Shown here piece by piece: positions 1 through 5,418 of a stretch of DNA of 7,658 bases (positions within the stretch are counted from its first letter, which is position 1; each line of letters starts with the position of its first letter). Source of the DNA: 2-01-FULL-41-26 sp964587505. Its GTDB lineage: Bacteria; Patescibacteriota; Minisyncoccia; 2-02-FULL-40-12; GWA2-44-9. The stretch covers positions 1 through 7,658 of the forward strand of contig CAZPLD010000034.1 of assembly GCA_964587505.1 (NCBI GenBank), in the 5' to 3' direction. A program made the position numbers and the translations under genes. The notes below the pieces were generated by a model that was not told where the DNA came from, did not search any database, and saw only the letters and a program-made list of their open reading frames with translations.

Positions 1-1830
1 GAAGCATTGGAACACCCGCGTAAAATAGATCTAGAACTCGTAAAGGCACAGGAGGCACGCAGAGTGCTGGACCGGCTCGTAGGATATGACCTTTCCGGCC
101 TGATCTGGAAAAAGGTTCGTTATGGGTTGTCCGCCGGACGCGTCCAGTCACCGGCGCTCCGTATCATTGTTGAACGCGAACGCGAAATACGGACTTTCAA
201 AAGCGAAACTTTCTATGTTATCGCTGCTGATGTTTCTGGCAAAAATAACAAAGTTTTCCGTGTTACCTGCGAAGAGCAGCCCAAAGATATTAAAACCGCC
301 GAAAATATCCTCAAACAAAGCAAAGCCGGTTCGTGGTTCGTTAAAGATATTACCGAAAGCGAAGTAAAGCGGTCGCCCCGGCCACCGTTTACAACCTCAA
401 CGCTTCAGCAATCGGCAAGTTCGCGCCTTGGCTTTACGCCATCCCGGACTATGGGTATCGCCCAAAAATTATATGAGCAAGGTTTCATTACCTACATGCG
501 CACTGACAGTGTTAATTTAGCTGCTTCCGCACAAGGACAAATCTTGAATCTCATTGAAAAAACCTACGGCAAACAATATGTAGAACCGCGCGCTTATAAA
601 ACAAAAAGTAAAAATGCCCAAGAAGCGCACGAAGCAATCCGTCCCACAGACGCCTTGCGGGAAAAAGCCGGAAATAACGAAGACCAAAAAAAGTTATACC
701 GCCTTATCAGAGAACGGACAATTGCCTCGCAGATGGCCGATGCTAAACTTATGCGCACAAAGGTCATAGCCACGGTTAAGGAAGGCAATATACCCGACTT
801 TTCAGCCACTGGTTCGCGTGTGATGTTTGACGGCTGGCTGGCTTGTGATGCGCGCGCACGAGGCGAAGATGTGGAATTACCCAAAATTGAAATAAATGAA
901 ACGTTAACACTTAAAGATGTCTTGAGCGAAGAAAAACACACGGAACCTCTTCCCCGCTATTCAGAAGCCGGTCTGATCAAAGAATTAGAGAAACGCGGCA
1001 TCGGACGACCATCCACTTACGCTTCTATTATCAAAACTTTATACGACCGCAAATACGTTGAAAAAGAAGGCCGGGCACTCAAGCCCACTGATACCGGCGA
1101 AGTCGTCAGCTCATTTCTTGAAGAAAATTTCATGAGCTATATTAATGACACTTTTACTGCTGAAATGGAAGACGAACTTGACGATATTGCAACTGGAAAA
1201 AGAGAGTATGTTAAAACTCTTCAGGATTTCTACACACCATTCCACAAAGACGTCAAAGCAAAAGAAAAAATATCCAAGCTAACCAACCTAGGCCCCGCTC
1301 CCAAAGAATGGAAATGCCCCACTTGCGGAAGCCCAATGATAATCAAGCTGGGCCGAAGCGGAAAATTTATGAGCTGTTCGCGTTATCCCGATTGCAACGG
1401 CGCACGCAGAATTGACGGCTCGGTCGTTGAACCAAACAAACCCATTGGAACAGATCCGAAAACAGGTTTGCCAATCTTTGTAATGGAAGGCCGGTTTGGC
1501 CCATATGTCCAGCTTGGCGAGAAAACAAAAGATAACTCGAAGCCACCACGCTCGAGTATCCCAAAAGATAAAGACCCCTTAACCGTTAACTTGGAAGATG
1601 CTCTTAAGTATTTGAGCTTGCCCCGCGTACTCGGTACCCATCCGGAAACAGGAAAAGATATTGTAGCCAATATCGGCCGCTTCGGCCCGTATGTCATGCA
1701 CGACGGCGACTTCCGCTCTCTCAAAAAAGGTTCCGGCGATGACGTTTACACCATTACCCTCCCCCGCGCTTTAGAAATATTTAAAGAAGAGAAGAAAATT
1801 AGAAGAAGAGGAAGAAAAAAGGTAGAATAG
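1..1830 (+). CDS. topA: DNA topoisomerase I (type IA), C-terminal part, 5' end cut by window edge
   Basis: The enzyme relaxes negatively supercoiled DNA by single-strand cleavage and passage through a 5'-phosphotyrosine intermediate. The frame is open from base 1, so the TTG at 7 is internal and the N-terminal Toprim part lies outside the window. Visible in order: the LSAGRVQSPALR motif (about 124-160); the catalytic tyrosine in GFITYMRTDS (Tyr codon 493-495, equivalent to E. coli Y319); the QEAHEAIRPT motif (about 622-650); the KELEKRGIGRPSTYASII block (about 979-1035); one C4 zinc finger, C-x2-C-x16-C-x5-C, at 1315-1395; two topoisomerase C-terminal repeats, each with a GRFGPYV core (about 1438-1520 and 1625-1790); and a basic tail rich in Lys and Arg. 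About 609 residues are present. One zinc finger instead of E. coli's several, plus the two repeats and tail, fits CPR-type enzymes. The gene ends in TAG and is followed at once by a terminator. Identity is secure. Confidence 0.97.
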   Translation, partial: EALEHPRKIDLELVKAQEARRVLDRLVGYDLSGLIWKKVRYGLSAGRVQSPALRIIVEREREIRTFKSETFYVIAADVSGKNNKVFRVTCEEQPKDIKTAENILKQSKAGSWFVKDITESEVKRSPRPPFTTSTLQQSASSRLGFTPSRTMGIAQKLYEQGFITYMRTDSVNLAASAQGQILNLIEKTYGKQYVEPRAYKTKSKNAQEAHEAIRPTDALREKAGNNEDQKKLYRLIRERTIASQMADAKLMRTKVIATVKEGNIPDFSATGSRVMFDGWLACDARARGEDVELPKIEINETLTLKDVLSEEKHTEPLPRYSEAGLIKELEKRGIGRPSTYASIIKTLYDRKYVEKEGRALKPTDTGEVVSSFLEENFMSYINDTFTAEMEDELDDIATGKREYVKTLQDFYTPFHKDVKAKEKISKLTNLGPAPKEWKCPTCGSPMIIKLGRSGKFMSCSRYPDCNGARRIDGSVVEPNKPIGTDPKTGLPIFVMEGRFGPYVQLGEKTKDNSKPPRSSIPKDKDPLTVNLEDALKYLSLPRVLGTHPETGKDIVANIGRFGPYVMHDGDFRSLKKGSGDDVYTITLPRALEIFKEEKKIRRRGRKKVE

Positions 1831-1846
1831 TTCACAAAAAATAACA

Positions 1847-1876
1847 AAAAACTGGTCTTCGGAAAGGCCAGTTTTT
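1847..1876. terminator. Bidirectional intrinsic terminator between convergent genes
   Basis: AAAAACTGG pairs with CCAGTTTTT, and the stem extends through TCTT/AAGG (with one G-T pair) to about 13 bp around a CGGA loop. The A-run and T-run flank the stem symmetrically, so a U-tract follows it on either strand. It lies 16 bp after the topA stop and 11 bp beyond the stop of the convergent minus-strand gene, so it can serve both. Confidence 0.88.
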
Positions 1877-1887
1877 AAAATTTTATC

Positions 1888-2331
1888 TTAAGGTTTAGGA
1901 TTGCCAATGTTTAAAGGCGCAACCTCAACTATTTTATTTTCCTTTGGACTATAGAGAATCGCCTTTCTAGAATTTGTGTAAATTAAAACCCTGTCTCCTG
2001 CCTGGGCATTTGCAAAAAACGGTTGGTCTTTTAACTTTTCCGGATCGGTAACCGTGGCTATGGTTGGATTCTCACCTTCGGGCAAAACTATTAACTTTGC
2101 CACACTAGCAACTAAATCTCTTGTTTCTTGTTTGGCTACGCCCTGCGGATCATTTTTTAAAACTTGATACTGATAGTAGTAGTTTATCGCAAAAACCCCA
2201 ATCAAAACGGCCGGAATCAGAGAAACAATAACGGCTCTTTTTTTAAGCTCATTCTTTAAACTATCTAAAACTGCTTTTACCAAAACAACAAGGTTGTTAA
2301 TGGGATTATTATTATCAATTGGATTATCCAT
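1888..2331 (-). CDS. Small single-pass membrane protein, CPR-type hypothetical (147 aa)
   Basis: The function is unknown. The N-terminus is Asn-rich and then has a basic stretch (KNELKKR, residues 26-32) followed by one strong membrane helix at about 33-54, suggesting a cytoplasmic N-terminus and an exported C-terminal domain of about 90 residues. That domain has a well-formed pattern: LVASVAKLIVLPEGENPTIA, a DPEKLKDQPFF segment, then GDRVLIYT and KAILY strands ending in EVAPLNI. I recognise this pattern as a short conserved protein recurring in Parcubacteria and related genomes, but know of no assigned role. The ATG start is preceded by AACCCATT with no Shine-Dalgarno sequence. A candidate promoter lies about 50-85 bp upstream, so it may be transcribed independently of the 204-residue gene. 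It ends (TAA) next to the shared terminator. The coding call is secure; the lineage link is from memory of the family. Confidence 0.9.
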   Translation of the reverse strand: MDNPIDNNNPINNLVVLVKAVLDSLKNELKKRAVIVSLIPAVLIGVFAINYYYQYQVLKNDPQGVAKQETRDLVASVAKLIVLPEGENPTIATVTDPEKLKDQPFFANAQAGDRVLIYTNSRKAILYSPKENKIVEVAPLNIGNPKP

Positions 2332-2521
2332 AATGGGTTATGTTTTTAATATTTATAATGACTATTATCGACTACAAACTTAATACTATTATATATACGC
2401 TCTCTCTGTCTATAAATAAAGTTGATAACTTGATGACGCACAATATATATGTCGCATAATAATAAAGAAGGGGTGTACCCGTTTTTTTCAATTAATTCCA
2501 TGGTCCCCCGCTTAACTCCTC
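2332..2521. other. Intergenic stretch with candidate promoter and a doubtful 51-codon ORF
   Basis: This AT-rich gap separates two minus-strand genes. Besides the candidate promoter it holds an uninterrupted 51-codon minus-strand ORF (ATG at 2501-2499, TAA at 2348-2346) whose product would begin MELIEKNGYTPSLLLCDIYI. An AGGAG lies 14 nt before that ATG and a run of five G's lies 3 nt before it. The product is rich in Ile, Tyr and Arg, resembles nothing I know, and overlaps the candidate promoter, so I do not call it a gene. A 5-bp inverted repeat, AAGTT-GAT-AACTT, sits at 2419-2431. No tRNA or other RNA gene was recognised. Confidence 0.4.
2388..2416 (-). promoter_or_regulatory. Candidate sigma-70-type promoter for the 147-aa gene
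   Basis: On the minus strand a TATAAT -10 box (2388-2393) lies 17 bp after TTTATA (2411-2416, four of six matches to TTGACA). Transcription would start near 2381, giving a leader of about 50 nt. The surrounding DNA is very AT-rich, so a chance match is possible. Confidence 0.45.
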
Positions 2522-2552
2522 CGACAAATCCTTATAATATAAGGATTTGTCG
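2522..2552. repeat. Perfect inverted repeat at the end of the minus-strand gene run (14-bp stem)
   Basis: CGACAAATCCTTAT and ATAAGGATTTGTCG are exact reverse complements around a 3-nt AAT loop. AACT (2514-2517) can also pair with AGTT (2553-2556) across a 4-nt bulge, drawing the stop codon of the 204-aa gene into the base of the stem. The position, 2 bp past that stop, suggests a transcript 3' end or RNA-stabilising hairpin. No T-run follows on either strand, so it is not a classical intrinsic terminator. Confidence 0.8.
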
Positions 2553-2554
2553 AG

Positions 2555-3169
2555 TTATTGGAAAAACTTAAGAGACAAAATCATATTGTCAAAAACCTCT
2601 ATACTGTTGCCAGGAACGTATTCCGCTAATGGATTTTCTTCCCAGTGAAAAACTATATAATAATCCTGGCCATCTATCTTTATTTTGGGGCCTACGAATA
2701 TTTTTACTCGGCCGGCGCTATCTCCGCCGTATGAACCGTAATCAATTAGGTCGTATCTTTTAAATTCTCTGCCATCTATTTGACCAGCAGTATCAGGGCT
2801 TTTCCTTTTGCTGTTATCTATCTGATATTGCAACTCTGTTAGGTGAAAAATTTCAGCCAAAACTAGATCAAAATAAACCGGGGCTTTGACAGTAAATAGG
2901 TTGTAAAATTGAGGTTTTTGCGGACTAAAATACTGGCCCTCATTATACCAGTTAGCCGGATATTGGAGTTTAAATTTATCGCTTATATTTGTGCTTCCGT
3001 GGAAATTATCAAAGGTAAAAGTCTTAAATTTATTATTTTTTTGCCCACTGACTAAGGCCGGGTTGGAATTTCTATGCAGGTTTTTTTCAAGAAAAAAATA
3101 ATCTACAACTACAATAATAATAACCACAACCAAGCCAAGAATAGCTATTTTTTTAAAATTATTAAGCAT
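2555..3169 (-). CDS. Membrane-anchored extracytoplasmic protein, possibly PsbP/MOG1-like (204 aa)
   Basis: I do not recognise a named family with certainty. A short basic N-terminus (residues 1-7) precedes one strongly hydrophobic helix at about 7-26 with no signal peptidase site, so the protein is probably an N-terminally anchored protein facing outside. The remaining 175 residues look like a single alpha/beta domain: a DKFKLQYPANWY segment near 64-75, then strands ending in NMILSLKFFQ. An early 'yP.nW' motif and a terminal 'il.slkF' strand recall PsbP/MOG1-like domains of bacterial lipoproteins, but this is only a pattern-level guess. The ATG overlaps the end of the serine-hydrolase gene by 8 bp, which points to co-transcription and probably translational coupling. 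No Shine-Dalgarno is visible (CGCAGAATAA precedes ATG). It ends in TAA just before a 14-bp-stem hairpin, so it is probably the last gene of its transcript. Confidence 0.88.
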   Translation of the reverse strand: MLNNFKKIAILGLVVVIIIVVVDYFFLEKNLHRNSNPALVSGQKNNKFKTFTFDNFHGSTNISDKFKLQYPANWYNEGQYFSPQKPQFYNLFTVKAPVYFDLVLAEIFHLTELQYQIDNSKRKSPDTAGQIDGREFKRYDLIDYGSYGGDSAGRVKIFVGPKIKIDGQDYYIVFHWEENPLAEYVPGNSIEVFDNMILSLKFFQ

Positions 3170-4157
3170 TTATTCTGCGGGAATTAAATTCTTGGTATAC
3201 CTTTTTCGATATCTCGTCTATTACTTTTTTGAGTTCGTTAAAGTTGTTTCCCCTGGTCATCACGCACAGAAGATAAGGATTCTTTGGATAATAGATGATA
3301 CCGCAACTATGTAACTGTTTTTCGCCGTTGTCTAAAAGTCTTTCCCCGAATTTTTCTGCAACAGAAACCCCATCTGGGATTCCCTGACGGATTCCTCCGA
3401 CAAAATCAGCCTTGGTTAAAATTGACAACAATTTTTCCGAATTGTCTTGGTTTAAATATGCCAGATTATATAACATTCTAAAAATTGAGCCGTACTCCTT
3501 GGTATTCACGACTGCTTTATCTAGATTTGTGCCTGGTTCTAATATGCCCAGATCTCGATATGTTTGAGAAAGAAGGTTGTCTGAATAGTTTTTATTCAAA
3601 TAATCAAATAGCAGCTGGGCAGCGACGTTATCTGAATAAACAATGGCGCGATAAATAAGTTCGTCAATCGTATATGTTTTATCGTATTCAAGCTGATTTT
3701 GTGGAATAAATGTCTGCTTGGGTACTGAAACGATTCCTGAATAAGTAACAATATTTTTAAACAGCTCCGGGTCACTCTCAGAAAGGTTAAAAAATGTCAT
3801 TGCCAGTGGTAATTTTAAGAGACTGGCCGGAATAAAATCTATTCTGTCATTAATGCCAAACGTAGGTCCAAATTGAAGGTCCCTAAACCATATTCCTACA
3901 GTTTTAACCTTGCCTTCTTTTTTCTGTTCCTCTATATATAAATTAAGATTAGTTTTTAATTCAGTGTATTCTTGTTTTCCCAATAAGGTGCTGTCTCCGC
4001 AAGATAAATAAGGATTAATTAACGAGTTGCTTCCGGCACATGACAAGAGCCTCCTGGATATATAAAAGGTAAATATGTTTGTTACAATAACACAAAAAAG
4101 AACCGCTAGTACCCAAGACAGATTTTTTAACTTAGTTTCTTTTATGCTTTTGTTCAT
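3162..4157 (-). CDS. Membrane-anchored class A beta-lactamase-fold serine hydrolase (331 aa)
   Basis: This is a serine hydrolase of the beta-lactamase/penicillin-binding superfamily. A Lys-rich N-terminus (K3, K6, K9, K11) precedes a membrane helix at about 14-33, so the enzyme domain is outside the membrane. The catalytic motifs are in the right order: S112-L-L-K115 (nucleophile and general base), S175-D176-N177 63 residues later, and K269-F270-G271 where class A enzymes have K-T/S-G. Downstream, SCGIIYYPKNPYLLCVMTRG matches the closing strands of the fold. E207-P-G-T-N211 falls about where the class A omega-loop ExxLN lies, but the match is short. The divergent third motif and anchoring argue against a drug-resistance lactamase; a peptidoglycan or surface-protein peptidase/esterase is as likely. 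Four cysteines (C40, C53, C285, C298) fall outside the helix and could form disulfides. It begins 41 bp after the glycine-rich gene and overlaps the next gene by 8 bp. No Shine-Dalgarno precedes the ATG. Confidence 0.92.
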   Translation of the reverse strand: MNKSIKETKLKNLSWVLAVLFCVIVTNIFTFYISRRLLSCAGSNSLINPYLSCGDSTLLGKQEYTELKTNLNLYIEEQKKEGKVKTVGIWFRDLQFGPTFGINDRIDFIPASLLKLPLAMTFFNLSESDPELFKNIVTYSGIVSVPKQTFIPQNQLEYDKTYTIDELIYRAIVYSDNVAAQLLFDYLNKNYSDNLLSQTYRDLGILEPGTNLDKAVVNTKEYGSIFRMLYNLAYLNQDNSEKLLSILTKADFVGGIRQGIPDGVSVAEKFGERLLDNGEKQLHSCGIIYYPKNPYLLCVMTRGNNFNELKKVIDEISKKVYQEFNSRRINA

Positions 4158-4198
4158 ATGCCATAAACTGAACAGGTTTATAAATTTAAAGAAGTTTT

Positions 4199-5305
4199 TT
4201 AACGAAATTTAACATATCCGCGGATTTTGACATTTCCTCTTATTACGTGGCCAGCGGGGATATAGGTGATAACAATGATACCTTGAGCGCCACGACAGGT
4301 GGCGGCAGTACACGCTCCGCCACCACCACTGCCGGCGCCATATTTTCCAGCTGCACTTGGATTTACGGTATTACTATCCCCCGTTCCTCCGGAACCGCCG
4401 CCAGAACCGGCTATTTGACCCGCGGTGGATTTCCATTGTCCTCCATCAGCGCCTGAGCCGCCTGCGGCGGCGGCAGCTCCTCCTCCGCCGCCTGCGCCCG
4501 GTGCAGTACCAGCCGCTCCCGCGGCACCTGCGCCGGTCCCTTCATAACCATTACCGCCCGCAACACCGCCGGTGGTGGCATTATTACTTCCGACAGTAGA
4601 TCGGCCGCCACCGCCACCGCCGCCGCCGGCACCGCCAGTGCTTGTGGCTGATCCTCCATTTTTACCTGCACCTTCTGGGCCGCCTGCACCGCCTCCGCCG
4701 CCGTCGCCGTCGCCGCCAGAGCCCGAACCGCCATTGCCGCCAGCAAATTCCGCAAAACCTCCATACGCGCTAGCTGTAGCTCCACCGGGACCTCCAGTAA
4801 AGACGGACGAGGGCATACCGCCTTCACCGCCTTCGGCGGCAACACAATTTGATGCTACACTGATACAAGTAGCAAGATCTGCGGCATTAAACCATGTATC
4901 TTGGCCCTTGCCGGCTCTTGCTGTAGTTTGACCTCCCGAACCAGATGCTCCAACACCAAAATTAGTACCACTAGTTAGAACCGTACCCCGATCAAGTTGA
5001 AGATTTATGGTTTTTGCATACCCACCACCTCCACCGCCGCCAGAACCGTTACCAGTAGAGCTATCTGCACCGCCTCCTCCGCCGCCGATTACCTCAACCA
5101 TATTGGCTTGGTTGTTCCAGTCATTGGGAACAACCCAAGTTGAGGGATTAGTCGTCGTTATAAATACGACTTTTCTAAAAGCCGCTTCGGCTTCGGGAAT
5201 TTCATACATTGGATTCAGTCCGGGAAAAGGATAAGCAAAAGCGAAGACCAAAATAAATACAACAATTCTGCATAAATATTTTTTGTAAATTACTGATTTA
5301 AACAT
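4199..5305 (-). CDS. Secreted glycine-rich surface protein with basic C-terminal tail (368 aa)
   Basis: Residues 1-41 form a signal peptide: basic start, hydrophobic core at about 13-30, and an A39-E-A41 signal peptidase I site before A42. A short beta region with W57-VVP-x-DW63 and N68-MVEVIGG follows; this opening is typical of glycine-rich domain proteins in CPR bacteria and some phage fibre proteins. Residues about 74-340 are dominated by Gly, with Ala, Ser and Thr, broken by two close cysteine pairs (C147/C154 and C332/C337) that could form disulfides. GIIVITY near 342-348 closes the domain. The last 14 residues, IRGNVKIRGYVKFR, are a basic repeat unlike the rest. No catalytic motif is present; a structural or adhesive role is inferred. 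Glycine-rich stretches of this kind can form polyglycine-II bundles, as in some phage adhesins. The gene appears to head the transcript that continues into the serine hydrolase. The ATG directly abuts an 11-bp-stem hairpin. Confidence 0.92.
   Translation of the reverse strand: MFKSVIYKKYLCRIVVFILVFAFAYPFPGLNPMYEIPEAEAAFRKVVFITTTNPSTWVVPNDWNNQANMVEVIGGGGGGADSSTGNGSGGGGGGGYAKTINLQLDRGTVLTSGTNFGVGASGSGGQTTARAGKGQDTWFNAADLATCISVASNCVAAEGGEGGMPSSVFTGGPGGATASAYGGFAEFAGGNGGSGSGGDGDGGGGGAGGPEGAGKNGGSATSTGGAGGGGGGGGRSTVGSNNATTGGVAGGNGYEGTGAGAAGAAGTAPGAGGGGGAAAAAGGSGADGGQWKSTAGQIAGSGGGSGGTGDSNTVNPSAAGKYGAGSGGGGACTAATCRGAQGIIVITYIPAGHVIRGNVKIRGYVKFR
4286..5086 (-). repeat. GGN-codon low-complexity tract inside the glycine-rich gene
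   Basis: This is the DNA behind the glycine-rich region. The minus strand is a dense series of GGN codons, most extreme at about 4605-4635 where GGC/GGT codons follow one another without a break. The strand bias (G-rich coding, C-rich template) creates long spurious Pro-rich frames on the plus strand. Such tracts are prone to slippage and assembly collapse and could form two-tier G-quadruplexes in the mRNA. Confidence 0.75.
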
Positions 5306-5364
5306 AAGAGCTCATTTTTAATGAGCTCTTGAAACCAAAATTTATTATCCGGGCTTCAAGAGCC
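5306..5364 (-). promoter_or_regulatory. Leader with two mutually exclusive hairpins next to the start codon
   Basis: On the minus strand, GGCTCTTGAAGCC (5364-5352) can pair with GGTTTCAAGAGCT (5336-5324) over 13 bp with two G-T pairs and a 15-nt loop. Separately, AAGAGCTCATT (5330-5320) pairs perfectly with AATGAGCTCTT (5316-5306) around a 3-nt loop, ending exactly at the ATG (5305). The seven bases AAGAGCT (5330-5324) belong to both, so only one hairpin can form at a time. The first would free the start region and the second would bury it. This geometry resembles riboswitch or attenuator leaders, but no known ligand-binding class was recognised. Confidence 0.6.
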
Positions 5365-5388
5365 TCTGAAAGTTGTTTATTTTTATGA

Positions 5389-5417
5389 ATTATAACATCT
5401 TAAAAATTGAATTTTAA
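5389..5417 (-). promoter_or_regulatory. Candidate extended -10 promoter for the glycine-rich gene transcript
   Basis: On the minus strand TATAAT (5389-5394) is preceded by TG one base away (TGTTATAAT, an extended -10) and, after a 17-bp spacer, by TTAAAA (5412-5417, four of six matches to TTGACA). It lies directly after the stop codon of the fibre-like gene. Transcription would start near 5382, giving a leader of about 75 nt that includes both competing hairpins. Confidence 0.6.
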
Positions 5418-5418
5418 C

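Noticed and set aside
594..941. Minus-strand ORF inside topA (with others at 122-367 and 1367-1724)
   Set aside because: They lie wholly within a strongly conserved topoisomerase frame and their products look like random antisense translation.
2469..2488. Plus-strand mini-terminator (GGG-TGTA-CCC followed by a T-run)
   Set aside because: The stem is only three G-C pairs and no plus-strand gene ends nearby.
2522..2552. Intrinsic terminator, or TATAAT promoter at 2533-2538, in the palindrome
   Set aside because: No T-run follows on either strand; TATAAT is part of the palindrome centre, with no plus-strand gene downstream to serve.
4030..4045. LLSC lipobox-like sequence in the serine hydrolase
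   Set aside because: Two arginines separate it from the hydrophobic helix and Leu at -2 is unfavourable; a plain N-terminal membrane anchor fits better.
4411..4931. Proline-rich plus-strand ORF and Ala-rich minus-strand ORF over the glycine-rich gene
   Set aside because: Both are out-of-frame readings of GGN codons and lack signal peptides or family motifs; the 368-aa frame has a signal peptide and conserved domain ends.
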